Of a stretch of 64,000 nucleotides of DNA, positions 24,948 to 34,458 are shown one piece after another. This stretch comes from Pusillimonas sp. UBA3987 (GTDB lineage Bacteria; Pseudomonadota; Gammaproteobacteria; Burkholderiales; Burkholderiaceae_B). The DNA is taken from assembly GCA_002384935.1 (NCBI GenBank), contig DGCD01000006.1, forward strand, positions 202,798 to 266,797. The letters run 5' to 3'. The notes under the pieces were generated by a model. The model ran no database searches. It had not been told where the DNA came from and worked only from the letters and a program-made list of their open reading frames with translations. Position 1 is the first letter of the stretch. Every line of letters starts with the position of its first letter. Made by a program: the position numbers and the translations under genes.

Positions 24948-26018
24948 TTATTCTGTCCGGCGCCATTGGCGTTCCAATGACTGGCTATAACGTGAAATGG
25001 AAAAACACATCACAAAATAAATCGCGCCTATGAATAAATACGCTTCGGTACTGAAGCCCTGCCATTGCGCATCAGCCAATGCCGCCTTGGTTGCCTGCAT
25101 AAGGTCAAAGACACCAATGACCACAACCAGGGACGTATCTTTCAGCAAAGAAATAAAAATGCCCACCAAAGGCCCCACAATGGCCCTGAGTGCCTGCGGC
25201 AAGACCACAAACAGTGTTTTTTGCCAATAGCCCAGGCCCAGCGAGTCGGCGCCCTCATACTGCCCCTTGGGAATCGACTGCAAACCACCCCGCACGGTTT
25301 CGGCAATATAAGCGGCCACAAACAAGACAATGGCGATTTGGGCACGCAACAACTTATTGATGTTAAGGCCCTCAGGCAGAAACAGCGGCAGCATCACCGA
25401 CGCCATGAACAACAAACTGATCAGGGGAACGCCGCGGATCAACTCGATATAAATCACGCACACCGACCGCACGGCAGGCAATTCGCAGCGGCGCCCCAAA
25501 GCAAGCAAAACCCCTAGTGGAAACGCCAGGCCCACACCCACCGTGGCCAAGATCAAGGTAAGAGGCAAACCGCCCCAAAGACGGGTTTCAACAAAAGAAA
25601 GCCCCAGCACCCCGCCCCACATAAGGAAGGCAACCAGCGCCAGCGCCACCAGCCAGTAAATGGCCAGCGACGGGCGCCAGAAGCGGCGTTGGCAACTGAG
25701 CACGACAATGCCAATTAACACAACGCAGGCCAATAATGGCCGCCATTGTTCCACATAAGGGTACAGGCCAAACAAAATGACCCTATGCTTCTGGGCAATA
25801 AAAGTCCAGCAGGCTCCTTTAATGCCCGCACAAGCTTGCGGGCTGTCTCCGCCAAACCGGGCAAACAAAAACAACCACTCCACTGCGGCCGGCAATGCCG
25901 CCGCCAGCAAACCGGCAACAATGACCGTAATCAATGCGTTCAGCGGCGTATTGATCAAAGTGTGATACCAGCGTGTTGGGCGCAAGCCTGCGCTTGTCGA
26001 GGCGGCTGTCATTTTCAC
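24948..26018 (-). CDS. Amino-acid ABC transporter permease, AapM/BztC type
   Basis: A 356-residue polar amino-acid permease. The C-terminal half is a HisM-like transmembrane domain with the EAA-type loop GADSLGLGYWQKTLFVVLPQ, which docks to the ATPase; the N-terminal part has extra helices and a periplasmic loop as in AapM, longer than GltK. It overlaps the upstream permease gene by four bases (26015-26018). Together they would form the membrane channel for glutamate, aspartate or general L-amino acids. The ATPase (AapP-like) that normally follows is missing: the next gene is an OmpA-type lipoprotein. Confidence 0.88.
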   Translation of the reverse strand: MKMTAASTSAGLRPTRWYHTLINTPLNALITVIVAGLLAAALPAAVEWLFLFARFGGDSPQACAGIKGACWTFIAQKHRVILFGLYPYVEQWRPLLACVVLIGIVVLSCQRRFWRPSLAIYWLVALALVAFLMWGGVLGLSFVETRLWGGLPLTLILATVGVGLAFPLGVLLALGRRCELPAVRSVCVIYIELIRGVPLISLLFMASVMLPLFLPEGLNINKLLRAQIAIVLFVAAYIAETVRGGLQSIPKGQYEGADSLGLGYWQKTLFVVLPQALRAIVGPLVGIFISLLKDTSLVVVIGVFDLMQATKAALADAQWQGFSTEAYLFIGAIYFVMCFSISRYSQSLERQWRRTE

Positions 26019-27199
26019 CGCTCCTTGAGGGCGATACGCCGGTTATACAGATTCATCACAGCCGATATCGACAAACTGACCGTCAGATAGGCCGCCATAA
26101 TGATCAGAATACCTTCGATCGCCTGACCCGTTTGATTCAGCGTTGTATTGGCAATTGACACAATATCCGGATAGCCGATTGCAACCGCCAGCGAACTGTT
26201 CTTGGTTAAATTCAAATATTGGCTGGTCATTGGCGGGACAATCACCCGTAACGCCTGCGGAAGAATAATTTGCCGCAATACCTGCCCCTCGCTCAAGCCC
26301 AAAGCACGCCCTGCCTGCCACTGCCCCGTGCTAACCGACTGAATGCCCGATCGCACCACTTCGGCGATGAATGCCGCGGTATATAGCACCAACCCCAGCA
26401 ATAGCGCCGTAAATTCCGGGCTTAATGTTGCACCGCCAACAAAATTGAAGCCTTGCAGTGCAGGCACACTCAATTGGGCATTCGGCGCCAGGGCAAACAG
26501 CGCCACCGCTGAAATAACCAGCAGACACGCCAGGCCAATAAGTTGCACTGTCCCGCTCGAACTGCTGTCTTTTTGCCCCTTGCGCGCCAAACGAGGCAAA
26601 ACCGTTAGAAATAATAAGGCTGCAAACAGAACAAGCCAGATGAAGGAAAAATTCACCCCGGACAACCACGGCACGGTCAAGCCGCGGTTCGACAAGAACA
26701 CCCCGGCCACAGGCTCCAGCGCAAGTCGCGGTGCAGGCAGGCTTTGCGTGATCAGGGCATACCAAAAAAACAACTGCAATAACAACGGAATATTGCGCAT
26801 GACTTCAATGTAGGCCATTGAGACGGCGGCAAGCAGCCGATTTCCCGACAGGCGCGCGATACCAACCAGGCTGCCCAGCAACGTCGCCAGCACTACGCCG
26901 ATTGCGGCGACTTTCAGCGTATTCAAAATACCAACCCACAAGGCACTGGCGTAAGAATCGGCAGGGGTGTAGGCAACCGGGCTCTCGCTGATGGCGAACC
27001 CTGCTTCGCGCGAAAGAAAACCAAAGCCGGTTGAAATGTTTCGGGCGGCCAGGTTGGCCAGCGTGTTGTCGACCAGCCAGTACGCCAGCCCGCCGATCCC
27101 CAGCAACATGACCAGTTGGTAAACCCACGCACGCAGCCTGGCGTTGCGCCAGGACCAGCGAGAAAAAGAAAAAGAGCGCCGATTTGCGGGAAAAGTCAT
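26015..27199 (-). CDS. Amino-acid ABC transporter permease, AapQ/BztB type
   Basis: A 394-residue permease. The start at 27199 (MTFPANRRS) is preferred; a further 34 in-frame residues reaching 27301 would overlap the divergent ftsE start. The N-terminus has one helix and a large periplasmic domain as in AapQ; the HisM-like core carries GRALGLSEGQVLRQIILPQ, the coupling loop for the ATP-binding subunit. The substrate-binding protein gene (AapJ-like) that usually precedes it is absent; instead ftsE lies divergently 84 bases away. So these two permeases are an incomplete ABC system here. Confidence 0.87.
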   Translation of the reverse strand: MTFPANRRSFSFSRWSWRNARLRAWVYQLVMLLGIGGLAYWLVDNTLANLAARNISTGFGFLSREAGFAISESPVAYTPADSYASALWVGILNTLKVAAIGVVLATLLGSLVGIARLSGNRLLAAVSMAYIEVMRNIPLLLQLFFWYALITQSLPAPRLALEPVAGVFLSNRGLTVPWLSGVNFSFIWLVLFAALLFLTVLPRLARKGQKDSSSSGTVQLIGLACLLVISAVALFALAPNAQLSVPALQGFNFVGGATLSPEFTALLLGLVLYTAAFIAEVVRSGIQSVSTGQWQAGRALGLSEGQVLRQIILPQALRVIVPPMTSQYLNLTKNSSLAVAIGYPDIVSIANTTLNQTGQAIEGILIIMAAYLTVSLSISAVMNLYNRRIALKER

Positions 27200-27283
27200 A
27201 GAGATTGACGCGTTAACAGGATAAAGTATCGAAGGCACGATATCATATCCGCCTATAAGCGATTTCTTTAGCCAACGGTTAAC

Positions 27284-27955
27284 ATGATTGAGTTTCAACA
27301 CGTTTTCAAATCTTATGGCCGGAGCCGCAATATCCTGGCCGACATCAACTTCCGCATCGATGCGGGAGAGTTCGTTTTTGTGTCAGGCCCATCCGGGGCC
27401 GGAAAATCGACACTGCTCAAACTCATCGGCGGGCTTGAACCGCCCAGCCGCGGCAGTATTACCGTGAACAAAAACCGCCTCGACAAGATGCCGGCCCGAG
27501 CCAGACCTTATTTGCGCCGTGCAGTGGGCGTCATTCTGCAGGACACGCATCTGCTGTTTGACCGCAGTGCCTTTGAAAATGTGTTACTCCCGCTTACCGT
27601 TGTCGGACTGGAACGATCCCAGGCCATTACACGGGCGCGAGCCGCACTCGATAAGGTTGGTCTGGCAGGCAAAGAAGACCTGAATCCAGTTGAAATGTCG
27701 GGCGGCGAGCAGCAGCGCCTGGCCATTGCGCGTGCCATCGTCAACCGCCCGGCCATTCTGATTGCCGATGAGCCTACCGCCAATCTTGATCACGAAAGCG
27801 CCAAACGTATTCTGGATGTGTTCCGAGACTTCAACCGGGTTGGCGTCACAACCTTAATTGCATCACACGATACGGCGCTGATGGCAAGCTATGCTTCACG
27901 CACGCTTCAAATACTACCTGGCCGTTTCACCGACCTGCGCGGGGTGCAACAATGA
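27284..27955 (+). CDS. ftsE: Cell division ATP-binding protein FtsE
   Basis: A 223-residue ABC ATPase on the cytoplasmic side of the FtsEX complex that activates periplasmic murein hydrolysis at the septum. Walker A GPSGAGKST near residue 37, signature MSGGEQQR, Walker B ILIADEPT and the switch His in IASHDT are all present. The opening MIEFQHVFKSYG is typical of FtsE. It overlaps ftsX by four bases. Confidence 0.96.
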   Translation: MIEFQHVFKSYGRSRNILADINFRIDAGEFVFVSGPSGAGKSTLLKLIGGLEPPSRGSITVNKNRLDKMPARARPYLRRAVGVILQDTHLLFDRSAFENVLLPLTVVGLERSQAITRARAALDKVGLAGKEDLNPVEMSGGEQQRLAIARAIVNRPAILIADEPTANLDHESAKRILDVFRDFNRVGVTTLIASHDTALMASYASRTLQILPGRFTDLRGVQQ

Positions 27956-28860
27956 AACGCTGGTTACGCCATCATCGTTATGCTTTGGTTATCGCATTTC
28001 GCCGCCTGCTGTCGAGCCCGTTTTCTACATTGGCCAACCTGCTTGTCATCGCACTGATTCTTACCCTGCCCATCATTGGCAGTGCTTTTCTGGTGGCGGC
28101 GCAACCCGTTGTCAAACAGGTGTCAATCGCGCCGGACATCACCTTGTTTGTCGATCGTACGCAAGACCAGGAAAAAGCACAAAGCATCGCCACCGTGATT
28201 CGCAGCGAGTACGAGGCCGATATATCAAACGTGCGCGTTGTGCCCAAAGAGCAAGCCATGAACAGTCTGAAGACGAATCCCTCGTGGTCGGACGCGCTGG
28301 CGGTTCTGCCTGAAAACCCCTTACCTCATGCCGTTGTCATTACGCTTAAGGAAACCGAAGACTTGCCTGAACGCGTCGCGACCCTGACAAAAGCCTGGAA
28401 GAGCCTGGATGGCGTCGAGAACGTGCAGCACGACGCCGCCTGGGTCCAAAGGCTGGCCGCTATCCTGGCGTTTCTTCGTGTCGGCCTGGGTTTAATGGCT
28501 GCCGGTGTCGTGCTGGTTGTCCTTGCCACCATATTCAACACCGTTCGTATGCAGGCCTTGAGCCAGCGCGAAGAGATCGCCGTAGCCCGGCTGGTGGGGG
28601 CAACGGAATCGTTTGTTCGACGCCCTTTTCTTTATCTGGGGGCGCTTACCGGCATTTTCGCCAGTATCGCCGCAATTGTGTTCGCGAAACTGGCGCTTGC
28701 CCCAATGAACGAGAACCTGGCAACACTGGCCGGTACTTATAACGCCCAACTCGAACTCCACCTGCCGGGCGCCGACTACCTGTTCCTGGCAATATTTACC
28801 GTTGCGATTCTGGCCGCCTTATCGGCTCGCTGGTCGGTTACCCGGAATACGCGCTTCTAA
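27952..28860 (+). CDS. ftsX: Cell division protein FtsX
   Basis: A 302-residue four-helix membrane protein, partner of FtsE. A first helix near residue 25-50 is followed by a periplasmic domain of about 110 residues, with the pre-helix region WVQRLAAILAFLRVG and a cytoplasmic loop EEIAVARLVGATESFVRRPF that contacts FtsE. In related bacteria the periplasmic loop recruits EnvC or another hydrolase activator. The overlap with ftsE implies coupled translation in equal amounts. Confidence 0.96.
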   Translation: MKRWLRHHRYALVIAFRRLLSSPFSTLANLLVIALILTLPIIGSAFLVAAQPVVKQVSIAPDITLFVDRTQDQEKAQSIATVIRSEYEADISNVRVVPKEQAMNSLKTNPSWSDALAVLPENPLPHAVVITLKETEDLPERVATLTKAWKSLDGVENVQHDAAWVQRLAAILAFLRVGLGLMAAGVVLVVLATIFNTVRMQALSQREEIAVARLVGATESFVRRPFLYLGALTGIFASIAAIVFAKLALAPMNENLATLAGTYNAQLELHLPGADYLFLAIFTVAILAALSARWSVTRNTRF

Positions 28861-28865
28861 CGCGT

Positions 28866-29975
28866 ATGACAAAGTCCAATAGCAAGCCCCCATTGAAAGT
28901 CGATGTCGACACATTTGCGCAAACTGTGTCGACGTGGCAAAAAGCCGAAGGCCGCCATCATCTGCCGTGGCAGGACACACGGGATCCTTACCGTATTTGG
29001 CTGTCGGAGATTATGCTGCAGCAAACGCAGGTGGCCACGGTTATCGACTACTATCACCGCTTCCTCAGGCGCTTCCCCACGCTAGCCGATTTGGCCCGGG
29101 CGCCTCAGTCGGACGTGTTGGCCTATTGGGCAGGCCTGGGATACTACGCCAGAGCGCGCAACCTTCATCGCTGCGCGCAAACCGTCATGGAGCAATGGGG
29201 CGGGCGTTTCCCGGAAACGCCCGATGCAATCGTTACGCTGCCGGGAATCGGGCGCTCTACCGCTGCAGCCATTGCGGCATTTTCGTTTGGGTACCGGGCG
29301 CCGATTATGGATGGCAATGTAAAGCGCGTCTTTACCCGCTTTTTCGGGATATTCGGACACACTGGAACAAAAGCCGTTGAAACAAAGCTTTGGTCACTGG
29401 CACAAAGCATTGTTGATCATGGGCCCAAGCATCTGGACATGATTTCTTATACTCAGGGCCTGATGGATCTGGGCGCAACCCGATGCACGCGTGCGAGCCC
29501 CGATTGCACCGCCTGCCCGCTGGCCTATTCGTGCTATGCCAACCTGCATAATGCCCAGAAAGAACTGCCGTCGCCACGCCCCCGCAAAGCCATTCCCCGG
29601 CGGGAATGCCACATGCTGGTACTGTTGCATGGCGATAAGGTCTTGCTGGAAAAGCGGCCGCAAACCGGTATCTGGGGAGGGCTCTGGTGTCTGCCACAAT
29701 TTAATGAGCTGGCTGAATTGGAACGCGCATGCCTGCAATGGGGTGTTGAACCAGGCGCCTCCAACAGAATGGCTGCGCTGGAACACACTTTCACGCACTT
29801 CAAGCTGCAAATCACACCCTGGTGGCTGACTGCGCCCCATTTGCCATTGGCACAACCCAACGACCAACAGTGCTGGCAACCGCTTGGCCTGCTGGCCGAA
29901 ACCGGCTTACCGACACCGGTACAAAAAATCCTTCAAGGCATTAACCAAAGCCTGCCTGAAGATGAACACAACTAA
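28866..29975 (+). CDS. mutY: Adenine DNA glycosylase MutY
   Basis: A 369-residue DNA repair enzyme that removes adenine opposite 8-oxoguanine. The N-terminal domain shows EIMLQQTQVATV (catalytic Glu), the helix-hairpin-helix LPGIGRSTAAAI, the Asp in MDGNVKR and the iron-sulphur cysteines in a C-x6-C-x2-C-x5-C array around residues 200-217. The C-terminal NUDIX-like 8-oxoG-recognition domain has LEKRPQTGIWGGLWCLPQ and LEHTFTHFKL. It starts five bases after ftsX, so it is probably transcribed with ftsEX. Its last four bases overlap the end of the convergent rodA. Confidence 0.96.
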   Translation: MTKSNSKPPLKVDVDTFAQTVSTWQKAEGRHHLPWQDTRDPYRIWLSEIMLQQTQVATVIDYYHRFLRRFPTLADLARAPQSDVLAYWAGLGYYARARNLHRCAQTVMEQWGGRFPETPDAIVTLPGIGRSTAAAIAAFSFGYRAPIMDGNVKRVFTRFFGIFGHTGTKAVETKLWSLAQSIVDHGPKHLDMISYTQGLMDLGATRCTRASPDCTACPLAYSCYANLHNAQKELPSPRPRKAIPRRECHMLVLLHGDKVLLEKRPQTGIWGGLWCLPQFNELAELERACLQWGVEPGASNRMAALEHTFTHFKLQITPWWLTAPHLPLAQPNDQQCWQPLGLLAETGLPTPVQKILQGINQSLPEDEHN

Positions 29976-31117
29976 CGCACCTGAGAGGATTGACGATAAT
30001 GGTTGATGCTCATCAACAAACCGCAGGCAATGCCTAACGTCAACAATGCCGTTCCACCATAACTCATGAATGGCAAAGGCACGCCAACCACAGGCAGAAT
30101 GCCGGTAACCATGCCGATATTAACGAAGACATAAACAAAAAAGGTCATTGAAAGCGCCCCGGCCAGCAAACGACCGAACTGTGTTGTTGCACATGCCGAG
30201 ATAAACAGGCCACGTATGATCAGCAAGGCAAACAACACCAGAAGCATGATCCCGCCGTATAAACCGAACTCTTCCGCATACACGGCAAAAATGAAATCGG
30301 TTGTCCGCTCCGGCACAAAATCGAGATGCGCCTGAGTCCCTTCCATATACCCTTTCCCATAGACGCCACCCGAGCCGATGGCAATCATTGACTGAATCGT
30401 ATGAAAACCTTTGCCCAGCGGGTCTGAGCTGGGATTCAGAAGTGTGCAAACACGATTCTTTTGATATTCATGCATCACAACCCAGTCGACATCGGGTTGG
30501 CAAATATCGGTTTCCAGGTAAACCATCGTGCCAAGCCCCACAATCGCGACAACGCTTAGCGGCAAAATCAGCTTGAACGATAAACCGGCAAAATAGATCA
30601 CAAAAAAGCCCGACAACAACACCAATAACGCGGTACCGAGATCGGGCTGGCGCACAATCAAGGCAAACGGAATAATCAACAGGATAAAGGCGGCAAAGAA
30701 ATTCAGCAGCCTCATGCGATTCATGCCGTACTGCTGGAAGTACCAGGCCAACATCATGGGTACGGTTAACTTCAACATTTCAGATGGTTGAATCCGCATG
30801 ATGCCAAGGTCCAGCCAGCGCGTGGCGCCTTTACTGGTCTCACCGAAAAACTCAACGGCCACCAGCAACACAACCCCCACGACATACAGCGCTGGAGATA
30901 GTTTCAGCCAATACCTGGGCGGTACGACGGCCACAACCCACAGCGCAATAAATGCCAGGCAGTAATTGCGTACCTGGCTGGCAAAGCGCCAGTCGGTGCC
31001 GCCAACAGCCGAGTGCATAATTACCAGACCCAAACCGGTCATCAGCAACAGCAAAGCCAGCAAAGGCCAGTCGAAAACCGTTAGAACTTTGGCAACCCAG
31101 CGAAAATATTGTTTCAT
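29972..31117 (-). CDS. rodA: Rod-shape peptidoglycan polymerase RodA
   Basis: A 381-residue SEDS-family glycosyltransferase with about ten helices that polymerises lipid II in the elongasome with PBP2. Typical segments are GATRWLDLGIMRIQPSE (the essential region with Trp and catalytic-site residues) and the conserved QPDLGTALL loop, plus GSGGVYGKGYMEGTQ. The start overlaps the end of mrdA by four bases. It is the last gene of the mreB-mreC-mreD-mrdA-rodA series and ends tail to tail with mutY. Confidence 0.96.
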   Translation of the reverse strand: MKQYFRWVAKVLTVFDWPLLALLLLMTGLGLVIMHSAVGGTDWRFASQVRNYCLAFIALWVVAVVPPRYWLKLSPALYVVGVVLLVAVEFFGETSKGATRWLDLGIMRIQPSEMLKLTVPMMLAWYFQQYGMNRMRLLNFFAAFILLIIPFALIVRQPDLGTALLVLLSGFFVIYFAGLSFKLILPLSVVAIVGLGTMVYLETDICQPDVDWVVMHEYQKNRVCTLLNPSSDPLGKGFHTIQSMIAIGSGGVYGKGYMEGTQAHLDFVPERTTDFIFAVYAEEFGLYGGIMLLVLFALLIIRGLFISACATTQFGRLLAGALSMTFFVYVFVNIGMVTGILPVVGVPLPFMSYGGTALLTLGIACGLLMSINHYRQSSQVR

Positions 31118-32988
31118 GGGGTCACCTTGGCAAGCTTGTTATTGTTGTCATCCTTTAGCCAGTAGTCGAAAACCTTGCGGGCAATCGGTGCCGCAACGGT
31201 TGAACCCCAGCCACCATTCTCTACGATCAGGGCAACTGCAATACGCGGCCTTACTGTCGGGGCATAAGCCATAAACAAAGCGTGATCACGCAAACGCTCA
31301 TCAAGTTCGCCCGATTTATATTCTGCACCGCGCAAACTGAAAACCTGTGCCGTACCTGTTTTCCCCGCCGCCTGGTAGGGAGCCCCGTCAAACGCAACAC
31401 GGGCCGTTCCTTCATTCACAACCCCCGCCATCGCATTTTCAATCACCTCAATATTTTCCGGCTTGAGATCAATAACGTGAGAAGGCTCGCTAACGGTTTT
31501 CTTCAGCAGCCCGGTTTGAGAGTTGCGCACCAGGTCCACCAAGTGCGGTGTCATGTATACACCTTTGCTGGCCAATACCGCAGTGGCTTGCGCCAATTGC
31601 AACAAGGTGAACGCGTTATAACCTTGCCCCACTGCAACAGAAACCGTTTCACCGGCGTACCAGCGCTGCTGCTCCGGCTTGCGAAACGCTTTCTCTTTCC
31701 AATCGGTTGAAGGCAACACACCGCGACGCTCGCCATCCAGATCAATACCCGTATATTGCCCGAACCCGAACTGCTGGCTGAAGTCGTGCAGTGCATTCAC
31801 GCCGATTTCAGGCCCCAGTGAATAAAAATAGGTATCCGACGATTTAACCAGCGCCCGATGCATATCGGTTTGGCCGTAGGCAATCGAGCCCGCGTTGCGA
31901 AAGCGTTGGCGGCCCAACTCGAAATAACCGGGATCATAAATTTTGGTTTCGGCGTCTCTCACGCCAAGCTCCAGCGCCGCCAATGCCACAAACGGTTTGT
32001 AGGTCGACCCGATAGGATAAGTACCATACAACGGCCGGTTAATTAAAGGGTGGTCCTGCGACTCGTTAAGCATGCGCCAGTTATCCACATCGATACCATC
32101 GATGAACAGATTGGGGTCGAACGAGGGTGCGGAGACAAAAGCCAGTATCTCGCCCGTCTCGGGTTCAATTGCAACCAGCGCGCCCCGCTTTCCTTCGAAC
32201 TCCCGCTCAACAAGCTGCTGTAAACCCAAATCCAGCGACAGAACCAGGTCTGCTCCCGGAACCGGATCTTTTCGTCGCAAAGATCGCACCGGCCGGCCGG
32301 TTGCCGTGACTTCAACCTCCTCGACACCGGTTTGGCCATGCAACACGTGTTCCCAGGTCTTTTCAATGCCTTTCTTGCCGATATTATGCGTGCCGCGGTA
32401 ATTCCCCAGCAGCCCCTCCCGATCAAGATACTCCAGATCCTGCTCGGAAATGCGGCCCACGTACCCCAGAACATGGGCCGCGCTTGCGCCAAAAGGATAC
32501 TCGCGAACCCAGCGCGCGTTTAGGGTCACACCCGGAAACTTATATGCGTGCGCTGCGAACCACGCCGCTTCGGTTTCGTTCAGATTATTGCGCAGCATTA
32601 CCCGGGCGTAGCGCCCGGACTGATTAACACGCTGCATGAATCGCTTCTGACTTGTCGGGCTGATATAAACCAATTGCGAAAGCGAGGTCAGCATCCCTTT
32701 CAGATCGGAGACTTCGGCTGGAACGACCTCAAGCGTGTAATCACGATAATTGCGCGCCAGCGCCACGCCATTGCGATCAAGAATCTCACCCCTTCTGGGC
32801 GGTATCGGGACAACGGCAATACGATTTTCATCGGCCCTGGCTGCCAGCCCCTCATAACGATCAACCTGCAGATACCACAAACGGCCTACAAGCAAAAAGA
32901 AACAAACAAGCACAAGAACGCCCGCAACCCACAAACGCAATAAGATTTTGCGTTTTTGCTCATGAGAGGTTTTCTTGAATTCGAACAT
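31114..32988 (-). CDS. mrdA: Penicillin-binding protein 2 (elongation transpeptidase)
   Basis: A 624-residue class B PBP, the cross-linking partner of RodA in side-wall synthesis. The start at 32988 (MFEFKKTSHEQKRK) is chosen since the cytoplasmic tail and single membrane anchor (about residues 20-40) follow it; 47 further in-frame residues run into mreD. The PBP dimer domain includes RRGEILDRNG; the transpeptidase has the active-site serine in GSTYKPF, the SSDTYFY motif and AAGKTGTAQVF. Translation of rodA is coupled to it. Confidence 0.96.
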   Translation of the reverse strand: MFEFKKTSHEQKRKILLRLWVAGVLVLVCFFLLVGRLWYLQVDRYEGLAARADENRIAVVPIPPRRGEILDRNGVALARNYRDYTLEVVPAEVSDLKGMLTSLSQLVYISPTSQKRFMQRVNQSGRYARVMLRNNLNETEAAWFAAHAYKFPGVTLNARWVREYPFGASAAHVLGYVGRISEQDLEYLDREGLLGNYRGTHNIGKKGIEKTWEHVLHGQTGVEEVEVTATGRPVRSLRRKDPVPGADLVLSLDLGLQQLVEREFEGKRGALVAIEPETGEILAFVSAPSFDPNLFIDGIDVDNWRMLNESQDHPLINRPLYGTYPIGSTYKPFVALAALELGVRDAETKIYDPGYFELGRQRFRNAGSIAYGQTDMHRALVKSSDTYFYSLGPEIGVNALHDFSQQFGFGQYTGIDLDGERRGVLPSTDWKEKAFRKPEQQRWYAGETVSVAVGQGYNAFTLLQLAQATAVLASKGVYMTPHLVDLVRNSQTGLLKKTVSEPSHVIDLKPENIEVIENAMAGVVNEGTARVAFDGAPYQAAGKTGTAQVFSLRGAEYKSGELDERLRDHALFMAYAPTVRPRIAVALIVENGGWGSTVAAPIARKVFDYWLKDDNNNKLAKVTP

Positions 32989-33005
32989 ACCCGCCGACAA
33001 TAAAA

Positions 33006-33566
33006 TTAAGCGTTGCTGCCGTCCAGCTCTTCGTGCAACCGATGAGGCAAATAGTGCAGCAATATATCGGCAACCGGCCACAACGCAGCCGTGAACACGG
33101 CCGAGACAAGCCATGCCCACCCCAACCAATGCCCGGCCAGCCAGGAACTGATCAGGATATAAACCATTTGTACCAGCAGCAACACAGGCAAAATATGAAT
33201 CGCCTGCACGACCGAATTAAAGCGTTGCAGACGGCGACTGAGCGTTACCACACCATAGGCGGCCAAACCGTAAACAAGCGCGTGCCCCCCCAATGGGCCG
33301 GCATCATGGACATCCATTAAAAGACCAAACATAAAGGCCGTGAACAAGCCCACACGCCGCGGCTCATGCAGACACCAGAACAACAGCACGAGAAGCAACA
33401 AATCCGGCGCATAAGGCCACACACGCCAGGACGCCAGCGAAGCAAGCCAGACAATGAGAATGGATCCCCACACCAGTAAAAAACTGGATGAACGTCCAAA
33501 CGAACGGGTATCAATTGGCGTTAGAGCGGATAACGAGGACTTGGAACCATTTCCACGCGATGCCAT
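33006..33566 (-). CDS. mreD: Rod-shape determining protein MreD
   Basis: A 186-residue membrane protein of about five to six helices, modulating MreC and PBP2 in the elongasome. Supporting features are its size, hydrophobic profile, the WPYAPDLLLLVLLFWCLHEPRRVGL-type N-terminal region with a FGLLMDVHDAGPLGGHAL core, and its place between mreC and mrdA. Its start codon lies three bases from the mreC stop. The N-terminal 20 residues are polar and serine-rich, slightly longer than in enteric MreD. Confidence 0.9.
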   Translation of the reverse strand: MASRGNGSKSSLSALTPIDTRSFGRSSSFLLVWGSILIVWLASLASWRVWPYAPDLLLLVLLFWCLHEPRRVGLFTAFMFGLLMDVHDAGPLGGHALVYGLAAYGVVTLSRRLQRFNSVVQAIHILPVLLLVQMVYILISSWLAGHWLGWAWLVSAVFTAALWPVADILLHYLPHRLHEELDGSNA

Positions 33567-33569
33567 AAC

Positions 33570-34433
33570 TTAGGGCTCCACTTCCGATAAAAGTTCAGAC
33601 TGTTCCGACAAGAGCACTAGAAAATGCCGATAACGCTCTGGGTGCGACAAAGGCGTAGCGACCGCAACCGCAAAACCACTGACCACATCGCGACGGACCT
33701 CGTCGACCCGGGCAACCGCCAGACCCGCGGGAAACAGACCTCCAATACCGCTTGTGACCAAAGTATCCCCCGCACGTACATCGGCATTCAAAGGCAGGAA
33801 CCGTGCTTCGATTTTTCCCGCCGGATTGCCGCCAAAAGCGATAAGTCGCAAACCGTTGCGTACGACCTGAACAGGTACGGACACCTTTTCGTCGGTAATC
33901 AATGCCGCTTCCGAGGTAAAAGGCGTAACACGCACGACCTGGCCAACAACGCCCCCCTCGTCGATGACAGGCATTCCCGAAGCAATGCCGCTATCGGACC
34001 CCTTGTTGAAAATAAGGTGGCGGGTGTAAGGGTTTGCAGGTTCATATAAAACCTCAACGGCAACCGATTGCTGTTCGGCGGGTGCGGTTACATTCAAAAG
34101 CCGGCGCAATTGCTGGTTCTCGGTTGCCAACTGAGCGGCATGACTGGCAAGCTGCGCCAGTTCAATCCGCTGGCGCTGCAGCGCCTCTTTTTCTTCCTTG
34201 GCAACCGTTGCGGCGTTGGTCCAACTGCGCACCCCTTCGATTAAATCACGCGGGGCCATCGCGGCGCGCTGAAACGGATAAATCAAAACTGAAACAGCTT
34301 GCCGGGCGGGCTCAAATACCTTCCAGCGGGCGTCGACCACCAGCAGTACAAGCGATAGCACCAGAATGACCAACAAGCGGAACTCCGCCGTTGGCCCCCG
34401 CTTGAATAATCGAAGAGTCGCATTCTGCTGCAT
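33570..34433 (-). CDS. mreC: Rod-shape determining protein MreC
   Basis: A 287-residue bitopic periplasmic scaffold of the elongasome. A short basic cytoplasmic tail and one helix (about residues 17-35) are followed by a coiled coil with many Gln, Glu and Ala (about 70-105), then the two beta-barrel domain with LIFNKGSDSGIASGMPVIDEGG-like and DTLVTSGIGGLFPAGLAVARV segments characteristic of MreC. It lies 25 bases downstream of mreB. Confidence 0.94.
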   Translation of the reverse strand: MQQNATLRLFKRGPTAEFRLLVILVLSLVLLVVDARWKVFEPARQAVSVLIYPFQRAAMAPRDLIEGVRSWTNAATVAKEEKEALQRQRIELAQLASHAAQLATENQQLRRLLNVTAPAEQQSVAVEVLYEPANPYTRHLIFNKGSDSGIASGMPVIDEGGVVGQVVRVTPFTSEAALITDEKVSVPVQVVRNGLRLIAFGGNPAGKIEARFLPLNADVRAGDTLVTSGIGGLFPAGLAVARVDEVRRDVVSGFAVAVATPLSHPERYRHFLVLLSEQSELLSEVEP

Positions 34434-34458
34434 CGTTCAAGGCCGCACCGTCTTGAGC

